A stretch of DNA of 64,000 bases from Kroppenstedtia guangzhouensis. GTDB lineage: Bacteria > Bacillota > Bacilli > Thermoactinomycetales > DSM-45169. The stretch spans positions 248,001 through 312,000 of the forward strand of contig NZ_BMEX01000004.1 in NCBI RefSeq assembly GCF_014637345.1. The letters are read 5' to 3'. Shown here piece after piece: positions 26,011-35,165 of this stretch (position 1 is its first letter; each line of letters opens with the position of its first letter). The notes under the pieces are model-generated. The model saw nothing but the letters and a program-made list of their open reading frames with translations. It searched no databases and was not told the DNA's origin. The position numbers and the translations under genes were made by a program.

Positions 26011-27282
26011 ATGAACCGGGATCGATCCCCGTGGTCTTTCTTTCATTCTCATGCTTGTGGAATCTATGTTGCCGACCATCAAGGAAACACCTTGTACGTC
26101 AATCCAGCATACGAAAAAATCAGTGGTATTCCCAGCGAAGAGGTGGTCGGCCGCAACCTGAAAGATCTGGTTGAATCAGGATATTACAACCGATCCACCA
26201 CTTTGTCCGTCCTTGAGCAAAAACAGCCAGTTCATATTCAACAGATCATTCAAGGAAAGAAGGAGGTTTTCGCCACAGGAAGTCCGGTTGTGGACACCCG
26301 GGGAAATGTCCAAATGGTTATTACCGTCGTGGAACCTAAATCCTCCGTCACAATTTTCAAATCCGGCGAAAGCGGAATGGTGGCCGACAGTCCGGCCATG
26401 CAAGAGCTTTTGAAGACTGCCGGTAAGGTTGCCGCCTTTGATATCCCTGTTTTAATTCAGGGAGAGACAGGAACCGGAAAAGAAGTGTTGTCTCAATGGA
26501 TTCATCAACGGAGTCGACGGAAAAACGGCCCATTCCTCGCCGTCAACTGTGCCATTCTTTCTCATCATCTGCTGGATTCAGAGTTGTTCGGATACGGAAA
26601 AGGAGCCTTTACTGGGGCAGAGAGGGAAGGAAAAAAAGGTCTGTTGGAAGCCGCTTCCGGAGGAACTTTGTTTTTGGACGAAATCGGGGACATGCCATAT
26701 CAGACACAAGTCAAACTCCTGCGAGCTTTGGAAAACCAAAAAATCCGCCGCATCGGTGAAACACAGGATCGGAATATTGACATCCGGTTGATTCTTGCTA
26801 CAAACAGGGATCTGTTCAGCCTTGTACAAAAGGGAACTTTTCGGGCGGACCTCTACTACAGAATCGAAGGGATTCAATTGAAGATTCCCCCACTTCGGGA
26901 GCGGAGAACGGACATCCCCTTGTTGGCCAGGCATTTTTGGAAGAAAAATATCCAAAAGTACGGATGGGCCAAAGCATTCAGTCCGGAGGCCGCCACTTTA
27001 TTGAAAGAGTATGAGTGGCCAGGCAATATCCGCCAACTCAGGAACTTCATAGAACAACTCTATATTTTGAGTGAGCAATCCCTTCACCTGGATCAGGTGA
27101 TGAAGATCATGGAACAGATGAAGACGCACAAAGCCGGAACCTCCTCTTCTTTAAAAGAACAGGTCCGCAGATTTGAACGAGAGCGGATCAAGGAAGTCCT
27201 CGCAGAAACCGGATCAGCCCGGGAAGCCGCTCGGGTTCTGGGGATCAACCCTTCCACCCTGTTTCGAAAGTTGAAAGGATGA
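26011..27282 (+). CDS. PAS-domain sigma-54-dependent transcriptional activator
   Basis: A 423-residue enhancer-binding protein. Residues about 10-115 form a PAS domain (GIYVADHQGNTLYVNPAYEK). The AAA+ domain shows GETGTGKEV (Walker A), GAFTGAEREG, the loop that contacts sigma-54, and GGTLFLDEIGD (Walker B). A Fis-type helix-turn-helix ends the protein (GSAREAARVLGINPSTLFRK). ATG 26011 begins just before the PAS domain; the frame is open to 25909 but that part overlaps the intergenic control region. It is divergent from the lactonase operon, which has a sigma-54 promoter, so it probably senses the lactone or 4-hydroxybutyrate (inference). Confidence 0.9.
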   Translation: MNRDRSPWSFFHSHACGIYVADHQGNTLYVNPAYEKISGIPSEEVVGRNLKDLVESGYYNRSTTLSVLEQKQPVHIQQIIQGKKEVFATGSPVVDTRGNVQMVITVVEPKSSVTIFKSGESGMVADSPAMQELLKTAGKVAAFDIPVLIQGETGTGKEVLSQWIHQRSRRKNGPFLAVNCAILSHHLLDSELFGYGKGAFTGAEREGKKGLLEAASGGTLFLDEIGDMPYQTQVKLLRALENQKIRRIGETQDRNIDIRLILATNRDLFSLVQKGTFRADLYYRIEGIQLKIPPLRERRTDIPLLARHFWKKNIQKYGWAKAFSPEAATLLKEYEWPGNIRQLRNFIEQLYILSEQSLHLDQVMKIMEQMKTHKAGTSSSLKEQVRRFERERIKEVLAETGSAREAARVLGINPSTLFRKLKG

Positions 27283-27791
27283 CCTGAGGTTTACAAGGTG
27301 TCAGAAAGACAAAAAGAAGTTCCTTTTATTCCGATGCAATGGATTCCATCATGACCTATGAATTGTGATTTAGTGCGTTCTGGCTCGTCAAAACAACGAA
27401 ATGGTCATGTGAAACCCAATCCCGGCCGACCTGACCAGCACTAATTCACATCGCTTCCAGGGTTATATTATCGATTGTTTCGGCAATGAAAGAATTTTTG
27501 GGGTTATAGGAAACCCGATCCGAGAAATGTATGAAATGATCATACTTCTTTGAAGATACCTTTTTAATAAAATAAAAAACAAATAAAATTTATTGTTATC
27601 TTCAACGCAGATTCCTTAATATGTATTTCATTCCATTGATTCATCTATGTGAATTGGTGGACATTTCCCTTCTTTTACGGTAGAATTCCATAGAAATGGG
27701 CCAAAGGAATGATGGAACTTTGCAGGAGTGAAATTTTCTGTCTATTCTGGTGTAGGACAAAGAGCTTATTCGCAGTCAGGGGGAAAAATCA
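27283..27791. other. Gene-free gap between the activator and the symporter gene
   Basis: About 500 bases with no supported gene. It holds one repeat copy (27364-27450) and an A+T-rich stretch (27540-27620) suited to a promoter. No riboswitch was recognised. Confidence 0.6.
27364..27450 (-). repeat. MITE-like repeat, copy 1
   Basis: An 87-base element with terminal repeats TGTGATTTAGTGC and (reversed) TGTGAATTAGTGC, 12 of 13 matching. Inside, CATGTGAAACCCAATCCCGG and ACAACGAAATGG match the core of the copies near 54.05 and 54.9 kb. No coding capacity. Confidence 0.7.
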
Positions 27792-29291
27792 ATGGAAACA
27801 CGTGAACAGTGGAGCAACAGAGCAGGATTTCTCTTTGCAGCTATAGGCTCCGCCATCGGTCTTGGGAATATTTGGCGATACCCTTATATCGCCTATGAAA
27901 ACGGGGGCGGGGCGTTCCTGATTCCTTATTTCATTGCCTTGTTGACGGCGGGGATTCCGATCCTGTTGTTGGAGTATTCTCTCGGTCACAGGTATCGGGG
28001 CTCTGCACCGCAGGTTTTCAGAAAAATCTCGAAAAAATGGGAATGGCTTGGTTGGTGGCAGTCCTTTGTCGCATTTATTATCGTCAGCTTTTATGTGGTC
28101 ATTATCGGTTGGTCTTTAAATTACACCTATTACTCCATCGGAACCCAGTGGGGCGATGACACGGAAGCCTTCTTCTTTGAAAACTTCCTTGGTCTGAGCG
28201 GGGGCTTTTGGGAGATGGGCGGATTGCAATGGAAGGTGCTTCTGCCTGTCTTCCTGATCTGGTTGATCATCTTTGTCGTGATGCATTTGGGGGTTCGGAA
28301 AGGGATTGAAGGGGCTTCCCGGATTCTGATGCCGATTCTGATTTTGATGATGGTGATCATTACGATTCGGGCGGTGACCCTGCCGGGGGCCGGGGAAGGG
28401 TTGAATGTACTCTTGACACCCGACTTCTCTTCCCTTACAGATCCGCAGGTATGGGTTGCAGCTTATGGGCAGGTCTTCTTCTCCCTCAGCATCGGTTTTG
28501 CGATCATGCTGACCTATGCCAGCTATCTTCCGAAAAAGTCCGACTTGTCCAACAGCGGATTGATTGCAGCTTTCGCCAACAGCGGGTTTGAGTTTTTGGC
28601 CGCTCTAGGAGTTTTTGGGGCCCTTGGTTTCCTGGCCGCCAGCCAAGGGGTGGATGTAAACAGTGTGGTCAATGCGGGTGTGGGTCTCGCTTTTGTCGTC
28701 TTTCCCCAAATCATCAATCAATTTCCCGGTCTTAACTCTCTCTTCGGGGTACTCTTCTTCGGGTCGTTGCTCTTCGCCGGCTTTACTTCGGCCATCTCCA
28801 TTCTGGAGCCGACCATTGCCAGTGTGAAGGAGAAGTTTAACCTGAGTCGTCGGGCTGCGGTGAACTGGGTTTGTGGGCTCGCCTTTCTTCTCAGCCTGCT
28901 CTACACCACTCAAGGAGGTCTTCGGTATCTGGATACCGTGGACCACTTCATCAACCAGTACGGGGTCGCCTTGGCCGGTCTGGTGGAAGTGTTGCTGATC
29001 GCTTGGTTCGTCCGGAGGCTGAACGAGATGCGGACTCACATCAACGAAATTTCCGATATCCGGATCGGCAACTGGTGGAACCTCTGTCTGAGGGTGATCA
29101 CTCCTGTGATGGTGCTTGTGATGACCGGGTTCAGCCTGTTCCAGGAGTGGCTTAAACCCTATGAGGACTATCCCTTGAACGGAATTGCCCTCATGGGTTG
29201 GGGATCCGTGGTATTGACGATTGTGGTGGCGGTTGTGTTTCAACGTCTGGACTGGAAGCAAACGCAGGTTCAAGGAGGGAAGAAGGAATGA
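27792..29291 (+). CDS. Sodium:neurotransmitter-symporter-family (NSS) amino-acid transporter
   Basis: A 499-residue secondary transporter of the LeuT/MetP family with about twelve membrane spans. The N-terminal sodium and substrate region is AAIGSAIGLGNIWRYPYIAYENGGGAF (split here as IGSAIGLGNIWRYPY). FFSLSIGFAIMLTYASYLPK corresponds to the TM6 substrate region. GGGGG lies before the ATG. Its stop overlaps a tiny MetS-like gene, as in the Corynebacterium metPS methionine/alanine importer, so methionine, alanine or a related amino acid is a plausible substrate (inference). Confidence 0.92.
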   Translation: METREQWSNRAGFLFAAIGSAIGLGNIWRYPYIAYENGGGAFLIPYFIALLTAGIPILLLEYSLGHRYRGSAPQVFRKISKKWEWLGWWQSFVAFIIVSFYVVIIGWSLNYTYYSIGTQWGDDTEAFFFENFLGLSGGFWEMGGLQWKVLLPVFLIWLIIFVVMHLGVRKGIEGASRILMPILILMMVIITIRAVTLPGAGEGLNVLLTPDFSSLTDPQVWVAAYGQVFFSLSIGFAIMLTYASYLPKKSDLSNSGLIAAFANSGFEFLAALGVFGALGFLAASQGVDVNSVVNAGVGLAFVVFPQIINQFPGLNSLFGVLFFGSLLFAGFTSAISILEPTIASVKEKFNLSRRAAVNWVCGLAFLLSLLYTTQGGLRYLDTVDHFINQYGVALAGLVEVLLIAWFVRRLNEMRTHINEISDIRIGNWWNLCLRVITPVMVLVMTGFSLFQEWLKPYEDYPLNGIALMGWGSVVLTIVVAVVFQRLDWKQTQVQGGKKE

Positions 29292-29410
29292 ACACCGGAG
29301 CGATTGTGATGTTGGTTTTGGGAGCCACAGGTCTTTGGGGGGGGCTGGCCTATTTCCTGTGGTATGCATGGCGCTGTAGCAAAAAGAAGCAGAATGTAAA
29401 TCCCTCCTGA
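29288..29410 (+). CDS. MetS-like small subunit of NSS transporter
   Basis: A 40-residue single-span peptide (MNTGAIVMLVLGATGLWGGL, then YFLWYAWRCSKKK). The GLWGG-x-AYFLW pattern is that of MetS, which is needed for transport by MetP. Its ATG overlaps the transporter stop (ATGA), which ties the two together. Confidence 0.85.
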   Translation: MNTGAIVMLVLGATGLWGGLAYFLWYAWRCSKKKQNVNPS

Positions 29411-29427
29411 TTCAATGTTGTAATGAA

Positions 29428-29450
29428 AACCCCGTCCTTCGGGCGGGGTT
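29428..29450 (+). terminator. Hairpin after the first transporter pair
   Basis: AACCCCGTCC-TTCG-GGCGGGGTT, a nine-pair stem with a stable TTCG loop. It is followed by GAATAAAA without a T tract. Confidence 0.6.
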
Positions 29451-29574
29451 GAATAAAACAACCAGGGGACTGAACAATAGGATTAGAGGATTAATTCAGA
29501 AAATGTAGAATATAAGTATTATGACAGCAGATTTGGTTGTCAATCCGGTTTTCCTTATCTCAGGGGGGAAAGAA

Positions 29575-31089
29575 ATGGCACAAGTGCGGGATCAGTGGAC
29601 CGGCCGGGCCGGATTTATCATGGCGGCTGTGGGTTCGGCCATCGGTCTGGGGAACATTTGGCGTTATCCATATGTAGCTTATGAAAACGGCGGCGGGGCA
29701 TTTTTGATTCCCTATTTCTTTGCGCTGCTGACAGCGGGGATTCCGATCCTTCTGCTGGAATATGCCCTGGGTCACGGTCACAAGGGTTCCAGCCCGCTGG
29801 CATATCGGCGGCTATCAAAAAAATGGGAATGGCTGGGCTGGTGGCAGGCATTAATCGCTTTTCTCATCTCCACCTATTACATGGTGATTTTGGCTTGGGC
29901 CCTCAGCTACACATGGTTTTCCTTCGGAACGCAGTGGGGGGGAGATACTGAAAAATTTTTTTTCGATCAGTACCTCGGTGTGACGGACAGCTTCTGGAAT
30001 TTCGGTGGTCTGCAGATGAATGTGGTTATTCCGTTGCTTCTGGTGTGGATCTTTGTCTATTTTGTCATGCGGCAGCAGGCACACAAGGGGATTGAACGGC
30101 TCAGTCGAATCATCATGCCGATTCTGATCGTGATGATGATCATCATCACGATTCGGGGAGTCACCCTGGACGGAGCGACCGTCGGTCTGAATGCGTTGCT
30201 GACACCGGACTTTGGGGCTTTGATCCATCCGGAAGTGTGGGTGGCGGCCTATGGGCAGGTGTTCTTCTCCTTGAGTGTCGGCTTTGCCACCATGATCACT
30301 TATGCCAGCTATCTCAAGAAAGATGAGGACTTGTCCAACAGTGGTTTAATCGCTGCCCTATCCAACTCCGGATTTGAATTTATGGCGGCTTTGGGAGTCT
30401 TTGGTGCCCTCGGCTTCCTGGCGGCCCAGTCCGGTGTCGATGTTCAGGGAGTGGTGGCCAGCGGAGTCGGACTTGCCTTTGTGGTCTTTCCCCAGATCAT
30501 CAATGAACTTCCCTGGTTGAACTCTATGTTCGGAGTTTTGTTCTTCGGCTCTCTTGTCTTTGCCGGACTCACCTCAGTGGTTTCTATTGTGGAGCCCGCC
30601 ATCTCCGCCATCAGGGACAAGTTGGGGACCACCCGAACCGCAGCAGTGAACTGGATCTGCGGAAGTTCCTTTGTCATCAGCTTCCTCTACGCCACCAAAG
30701 GCGGGATCAATTATCTGGATCTGATCGACCACTTTCTCAATTCCTACGGGCTCTTGGTGGGTGCCGTTTTGATGACGATTGCCGTTGCTTGGACGTCTCG
30801 CAAGGTACGTGATCTGCAAAGCCATATCAACCGGGTTTCAGATGTGCATATCGGCAGTTGGTGGGTCATCTGCATCAGTGTGGTCACACCCTTGGTGCTC
30901 TTCATCATGACAGGGATGAATATCTGGGAAGAGCTTCAAGCGCCCTATGGAGATATGCCATACAGCGGGATTTTAATCATGGGCTATGGATCTCTGTTGC
31001 TGGCCCTCATCGCGGCTGTCATCTTCCATCACATGGAATGGAAGGCCAATATGGAGCCAGTGCAGTTCAATGAAAAGGAGGGGGCGTAA
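29575..31089 (+). CDS. NSS-family amino-acid transporter, second copy
   Basis: A 504-residue paralogue of the preceding transporter with the same motifs: GSAIGLGNIWRYPYVAYENG and FFSLSVGFATMITYASYLKK. The two genes are clearly a tandem duplication that has drifted apart. ATG 29575 is preceded by GGGGGGAAAG; the frame is open to 29521 without a site. It overlaps its own MetS-like gene (TAATG). Confidence 0.92.
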   Translation: MAQVRDQWTGRAGFIMAAVGSAIGLGNIWRYPYVAYENGGGAFLIPYFFALLTAGIPILLLEYALGHGHKGSSPLAYRRLSKKWEWLGWWQALIAFLISTYYMVILAWALSYTWFSFGTQWGGDTEKFFFDQYLGVTDSFWNFGGLQMNVVIPLLLVWIFVYFVMRQQAHKGIERLSRIIMPILIVMMIIITIRGVTLDGATVGLNALLTPDFGALIHPEVWVAAYGQVFFSLSVGFATMITYASYLKKDEDLSNSGLIAALSNSGFEFMAALGVFGALGFLAAQSGVDVQGVVASGVGLAFVVFPQIINELPWLNSMFGVLFFGSLVFAGLTSVVSIVEPAISAIRDKLGTTRTAAVNWICGSSFVISFLYATKGGINYLDLIDHFLNSYGLLVGAVLMTIAVAWTSRKVRDLQSHINRVSDVHIGSWWVICISVVTPLVLFIMTGMNIWEELQAPYGDMPYSGILIMGYGSLLLALIAAVIFHHMEWKANMEPVQFNEKEGA

Positions 31090-31193
31090 TGAACGCCAGT
31101 GCCTGGTTGATGTTTCTGATCGGGGCGATCGGTCTCTGGGGTGGCCTCGGCTACTTCCTGTGGGTCGCCTATAAGTCGGGCAAGAAAGCATGA
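31089..31193 (+). CDS. MetS-like small subunit, second copy
   Basis: A 34-residue peptide, MNASAWLMFLIGAIGLWGGL then GYFLWVAYKSGKKA. It shares the GLWGG-x-x-YFLW core with the first copy, so each transporter carries its own small subunit. The ATG shares a base with the transporter stop. Confidence 0.85.
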   Translation: MNASAWLMFLIGAIGLWGGLGYFLWVAYKSGKKA

Positions 31194-31198
31194 ATTCT

Positions 31199-31232
31199 AA
31201 AGGGTCCCCTATCCGGGGCCCCTTTATTTTTT
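31199..31232. terminator. Two-way terminator between the transporter operon and the M23 peptidase
   Basis: AAAGGGTCCCC (31199-31209) pairs with GGGGCCCCTTT (31215-31225) with one mismatch, followed by ATTTTTT. It lies where the plus-strand operon and the minus-strand gene converge. Confidence 0.75.
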
Positions 31233-32237
31233 CAGGTTCCTCTTTGCCTTGCGGGCTTCTTTCAGTTTTTTGTATTCCGCTCGTTCCCTGGATTTTAAAA
31301 AGGGATAGGGATCAAAGGCGTAGGTGGTGTGACCGTTGAATTTATAGATCCCATAGTGCAGATGAGGAGGAAATTTACCGGAGGTTCCAGGGGGCCCGTA
31401 ACCGGAGGAACCCACATAACCGATCACTTGTCCGGGCTGTACGATGGACCCTTTCTCGATATTTTTGTCGAAGCTGCTGAGATGGGCGTAATAGTGGTAG
31501 TTGTTTCTGAGATCCCGGATTCCGATACGCCATCCCCCGTATCGGTTCCATCCCTTCAACTCTACATATCCGTATACGGTGCTGAGTACCGGGGTACCGT
31601 AACTGGCAAAAATGTCTGTTCCTTCATGGATCCGAATCCCTCCCCATCCCCGTCGGGCACCCCAGGTGTCGTGGTAAGTATAATGGGAATGCAAGGGCAT
31701 GACAAAGCTAAAACGATCCAAGCGGGTAGTTTCAAAGTGTCTGTAAATTTCTGCATAATGGGTGACTAAATCCACTGCGGTGGGATGTTGATAATAGTTC
31801 CATAACCCAATCCGGATATCATCCCGGGAGTCGCCGTACTCCTTGAGATAACTGGTAATTGTATACAGCACATCCAGTGGTTCCGCCGGGTCCGCTTTTC
31901 CGTCTCCATTCCCGTCTTTTCCGATCCCTCCGAAAAACCGGATTGATTCGGGGATGGTATCAAAAGGATCGGGATTGGTGACTCCACTCCACAATTTGGG
32001 CGGAACGGTGATCGCCACTGGGCCTCTTCGTTTTTCCAAGTCTTGTCGAACCTGTTGCAGATTGCGTTCGTATTGATCCATGGCAGCAAGATAATACCAA
32101 GGAATACCGCTTAAGGTTCCCACTTTTTCATACAGGCTCTGCCTGGTGTCAAATTCACCGGCAAATACCGGAGACGGGGTTCCATATACAAACAGTAGGA
32201 TAATGATAAGAAAAACGGAAATCAGTTGCTTCTTCAT
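31224..32237 (-). CDS. lytH: Secreted M23 peptidase, probable sporulation LytH
   Basis: A protein of about 337 residues with a clear signal peptide (KKQLISVFLIIILLFVYG, cleaved near VFA). The C-terminal LytM/M23 zinc domain shows HEGTDIFASYGTPV (metal His and Asp), YYAHLSSF and PPHLHYGIYK (HxH). In Bacillus subtilis the M23 enzyme LytH (YunA), which removes side peptides in the spore cortex, sits beside lipA; here the gene is divergent from lipA, so LytH is a well supported guess. The ATG start is chosen for the signal peptide; a TTG six codons upstream is possible. Confidence 0.82.
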   Translation of the reverse strand: MKKQLISVFLIIILLFVYGTPSPVFAGEFDTRQSLYEKVGTLSGIPWYYLAAMDQYERNLQQVRQDLEKRRGPVAITVPPKLWSGVTNPDPFDTIPESIRFFGGIGKDGNGDGKADPAEPLDVLYTITSYLKEYGDSRDDIRIGLWNYYQHPTAVDLVTHYAEIYRHFETTRLDRFSFVMPLHSHYTYHDTWGARRGWGGIRIHEGTDIFASYGTPVLSTVYGYVELKGWNRYGGWRIGIRDLRNNYHYYAHLSSFDKNIEKGSIVQPGQVIGYVGSSGYGPPGTSGKFPPHLHYGIYKFNGHTTYAFDPYPFLKSRERAEYKKLKEARKAKRNLKK

Positions 32238-32425
32238 GTCCACACCGCTTTTCAAGAGAGTTTATCCTATAGTTTGGGCCGTTTTGAAGGGAGACATTTA
32301 AGTATTTAATGGTATTTAAAACATGATGATACTGTGGATAACCCTCTTCCACTCTTTATGCCTGCTGTGGTTTTTGTGGTACACTAACCATGAGCTGAGA
32401 AAGTAATACATAAGGAGGGTGCGGG

Positions 32426-33316
32426 TTGGCTTACGAATATAAACGGAAACCGGAATGGCTGAAGACGAAGCTGACCGTAAATGAAAACTTCCGCGAGATC
32501 AAGCGGATGATGAGGGGGAAAACCCTCCATACGGTGTGTGAGGAAGCCAGATGCCCCAATATACACGAGTGCTGGGCTGTTCATCGCACAGCCACCTTTA
32601 TGATCCTGGGGGATATCTGTACCCGCGCCTGTCGCTTTTGTGCCGTGAAAACCGGTCTGCCTACGGAGTTGGACCTTCAGGAACCGGAACGGGTGGCAGA
32701 AGCGGTGGAACAGATGGGCCTGAAACATACGGTGATCACCTCGGTGGCCCGGGACGATCTGAAGGACGGAGGAGCTTCGATCTTTGCGGAGACGATCCGG
32801 GCGGTGCGTAAACGTAATCCATTGACCAGTGTGGAAGTTCTGATTCCGGACTTTCAAGGGAATTGGGATGCTTTGAAGATGGTGATGGATGCCCGCCCCG
32901 ATGTACTGAACCACAATGTGGAGACGGTGCGCCGCCGCTCGGACCGAGTTCGTTCCAAGGCGAAATACGAGCGTTCCCTGGAACTGTTGAAACGGTCCAA
33001 AGAGTTGCAGCCCGATATTCCCACAAAGTCCAGTATCATGATCGGTGTGGGAGAACAATGGGATGAAATTTTGGAGACAATGGATGACCTGCGGCGTGTG
33101 GATTGCAATATCATGACTATTGGCCAATATTTGCAGCCGACCAAAAAGCATATTCGTTTGGAAAAATATTACACTCCCCAAGAATTTGCCCTGTTGAAAG
33201 AAGAAGGGATGAAGCGGGGATTTGATCATGTGGAGTCAGGGCCGTTGGTCAGAAGTTCCTATCATGCTCATGAGCAGGTGAAGGCAGCAAGACCGCAAAA
33301 ACGTCTTGCCCAGTAA
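32426..33316 (+). CDS. lipA: Lipoyl synthase
   Basis: A 296-residue radical-SAM enzyme that inserts two sulfurs into octanoyl groups on carrier domains. The auxiliary cluster cysteines are in [13 protein letters not shown], the radical-SAM CxxxCxxC is CTRACRFC, and the [18 protein letters not shown] and [12 protein letters not shown] segments are typical of LipA. Length matches the family. The start is TTG 32426, seven bases after AAGGAGGG; there is no ATG nearby. It is followed by a yhcN-like gene and yutD, the order seen around lipA (yutB) in Bacillus. Confidence 0.96.
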   Translation: MAYEYKRKPEWLKTKLTVNENFREIKRMMRGKTLHTVCEEARCPNIHECWAVHRTATFMILGDICTRACRFCAVKTGLPTELDLQEPERVAEAVEQMGLKHTVITSVARDDLKDGGASIFAETIRAVRKRNPLTSVEVLIPDFQGNWDALKMVMDARPDVLNHNVETVRRRSDRVRSKAKYERSLELLKRSKELQPDIPTKSSIMIGVGEQWDEILETMDDLRRVDCNIMTIGQYLQPTKKHIRLEKYYTPQEFALLKEEGMKRGFDHVESGPLVRSSYHAHEQVKAARPQKRLAQ

Positions 33317-33324
33317 ACCCCTTG

Positions 33325-33358
33325 AAAAACAGCCCCCAGAGTGCGGGAGGCTGTTTTT
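33325..33358. terminator. Two-way terminator between lipA and the YhcN-like gene
   Basis: AAAAACAGCC (33325-33334) pairs with GGCTGTTTTT (33349-33358), usable from both strands. Confidence 0.85.
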
Positions 33359-33363
33359 CAATC

Positions 33364-34011
33364 TTAAGGACGGGTCATTTTTCCCGGGGACGGGTTCATG
33401 GGAATATGTTTTTTCATCGGTTCTCCCCGGTCCATCCGACTGACCAGATCCTCCATCTCTTCCCGGCTCATCCGCATTTTTTCCTGGGTACCGCCGGCAC
33501 GTTGTCCGATGCGGTTCAGTTCGTTGCGGATGGCCGCATCCCGAGTCACATATACTTGGTAATACCGGGGGGTCAAGCTCCAGGCGGTGCGACGCACTTC
33601 GTACAGGGTCTTGTCACTGATTTTCCCCTTGTCCGCTTTCACACCGATCATCACTTTGTCATCAGTGACCACCACAATGGCATCATCCACTTGGGGGAGT
33701 TTGGTTGCCAAAAAAGAAATCTGCCGGGCCAGAGCACTTCGGTTGACATACACATCAGGACCGGGGACTGCTCCGCCATCGGTGGCATTATAAAGTTCGT
33801 TTCCTTTTTGCCGGCTGAAGCCGATTTGATTGTAACGGTCGTGTTGTGGCGGCCTGTTTCGGTCAGTGACATAATCCAAAGCGTTCTTGTCCCGGTTCTC
33901 ATACAGAGATTCATCGTAACTGTCGTTAGGTCTCTCCGGTCTTGCCGAAGGGCTATTACAGGCACTGGTAAAAAGAATCAAGGCCATCAGGGGATATAAC
34001 CAACGTTTCAT
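33364..34011 (-). CDS. YhcN/YlaJ-family sporulation lipoprotein (YutC position)
   Basis: A lipoprotein of about 215 residues with lipobox FTSAC near residue 17, then a charged linker and the YhcN/YlaJ domain with a secretin/BON-like strand pattern (DDAIVVVTDDKVMIGVKAD). Homologues are found in forespore membranes and help germination. AGGAGGTGAG precedes the ATG at 34011. Its place beside lipA and yutD matches yutC of Bacillus. Confidence 0.85.
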   Translation of the reverse strand: MKRWLYPLMALILFTSACNSPSARPERPNDSYDESLYENRDKNALDYVTDRNRPPQHDRYNQIGFSRQKGNELYNATDGGAVPGPDVYVNRSALARQISFLATKLPQVDDAIVVVTDDKVMIGVKADKGKISDKTLYEVRRTAWSLTPRYYQVYVTRDAAIRNELNRIGQRAGGTQEKMRMSREEMEDLVSRMDRGEPMKKHIPMNPSPGKMTRP

Positions 34012-34181
34012 CAGCTCACCTCCTGCATTTAGGATGCCCGCAGCGGACTTCGATACCCTTGGCAAAAGATTCGGTTTCTGTTGGAAGGATTTTGCATCGA
34101 TTTTCCCGAAAATTAAAGATGAAAGGAAGGGAATGACTTTGATAACATATATACAGAAGGAAACAATCCGAGGGGTTACAA

Positions 34182-34517
34182 ATGGAAAAAACGGAGATCA
34201 AGGGTATTTCATATGAAGTGATCATCAATTACAAAAACGGATGGAATGCCGATGCCTTTACCAAGAGATACAGTGAGGTTTTGGATAAATACGATTACAT
34301 CGTAGGTGATTGGGGATATGGGCAACTGAGGCTGAAGGGTTTTTTTTCCGATCAACATCCCCGCGCCACTCGGGAGACCCGAATAGCCCATGTGGAGGAA
34401 TATATTCACGAGTTTTGCAACTTTGGTTGTGCCTATTTCGTTCTTCGCCGGAATCCCATGACTCATTCCGGGCGGAGGGGAAGATACAGGGAGCGTCGAA
34501 ACATCCGCTCACGCTAA
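34182..34517 (+). CDS. yutD: YutD-family protein
   Basis: A 111-residue protein with the full YutD pattern: YDYIVGDWGYGQLRLKGFF and HEFCNFGCAYFVLRRN, ending in a basic tail. Function is unknown; the gene is conserved beside lipA and yutC. A weak site (GAGGGG) precedes the ATG. It has its own terminator. Confidence 0.9.
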   Translation: MEKTEIKGISYEVIINYKNGWNADAFTKRYSEVLDKYDYIVGDWGYGQLRLKGFFSDQHPRATRETRIAHVEEYIHEFCNFGCAYFVLRRNPMTHSGRRGRYRERRNIRSR

Positions 34518-34523
34518 AAAATT

Positions 34524-34555
34524 AAAGCCAACGCCACCGGCGTTGGCTTTTTTTC
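34524..34555 (+). terminator. Terminator of yutD
   Basis: AAAGCCAACGCC-ACC-GGCGTTGGCTTTTTTT, a twelve-pair stem with T tract. Confidence 0.95.
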
Positions 34556-34835
34556 AACTTTCATAGGCGTCCCCTTCTGTATTCCGTTTTGAATCGTCAT
34601 GGGTGGGATGGCTTCCCGGCACTTGTCTGGGGATACCTTCGTGAAGTTCCCTCATCTCATAGTTGAATTGGGGAGATGCGTGTTGGGAGGCCCGCCAAGG
34701 GGAAGTTTTTCCGAGAACCTCCTCATGGGTGGCAGCTCCGTAGGAACCTTCCGGGAACTCCTCCGGTATATATTCGTTGCGGAGGGACTCCACGGTTTTC
34801 ACATCTCTGTATGGAGTGTTACGTCGACGGATCAA
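34554..34835 (-). CDS. Conserved-looking small hypothetical protein
   Basis: A 93-residue hydrophilic protein beginning at TTG 34835, six bases after GGAGGTG. Proline, glutamate and histidine are frequent (RNTPYRDVKTVESLRNEYIP, then EEFPEGSYGAATHEE). No domain was recognised. The codon use and good binding site suggest a real gene. It converges with yutD. Confidence 0.6.
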   Translation of the reverse strand: MIRRRNTPYRDVKTVESLRNEYIPEEFPEGSYGAATHEEVLGKTSPWRASQHASPQFNYEMRELHEGIPRQVPGSHPTHDDSKRNTEGDAYES

Positions 34836-34892
34836 AGTGACCACCTCCAAATCTATCTTGCCCGGGGAGGTGGTTCATTATTCGATTTCTCC

Positions 34893-35165
34893 TCAGAAGA
34901 GGGTATGAAGAAATTCCCTCAACTCCGCAGCTTCATCTTCGGTGATCCCGTAGACATATTCTATGTAACCCGGTTCTTCCAGGTCATCTTCACCGATCAG
35001 GGCGTAGCGGTTGGATTGAATATTGAAGACCAACAGTTTTCCATAAAAACGGTCAGTGACAGTGATCCCGAGGTCAAAGCGGTGGGATTCTCCCACAAAA
35101 CTGACAAAACGCGTCTGGGTGGTTTCACTTTCGTCATAAAGAGTGTAAAGTTCATCCTTTGGCAT
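34893..35165 (-). CDS. DUF3055 (SAV0927-like) family protein
   Basis: A 90-residue cytoplasmic protein starting PKDELYTLYDESETTQTRF. The pattern 'LYDE-E-T-R-V-x-F-V' and the acidic tail EDEAAELREFLHTLF fit the Firmicutes-only DUF3055 family as I remember it. The function is unknown. It lies 57 bases upstream of the preceding minus-strand gene. Confidence 0.65.
   Translation of the reverse strand: MPKDELYTLYDESETTQTRFVSFVGESHRFDLGITVTDRFYGKLLVFNIQSNRYALIGEDDLEEPGYIEYVYGITEDEAAELREFLHTLF

Noticed and set aside
27283-27791. Search for a riboswitch or small RNA before the first symporter gene
   Set aside because: Only the repeat and an A+T-rich stretch were seen; no recognisable fold.
32384-33229. 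281-codon minus-strand open frame
   Set aside because: Antisense of lipA, which is fully supported by cluster-binding cysteines.
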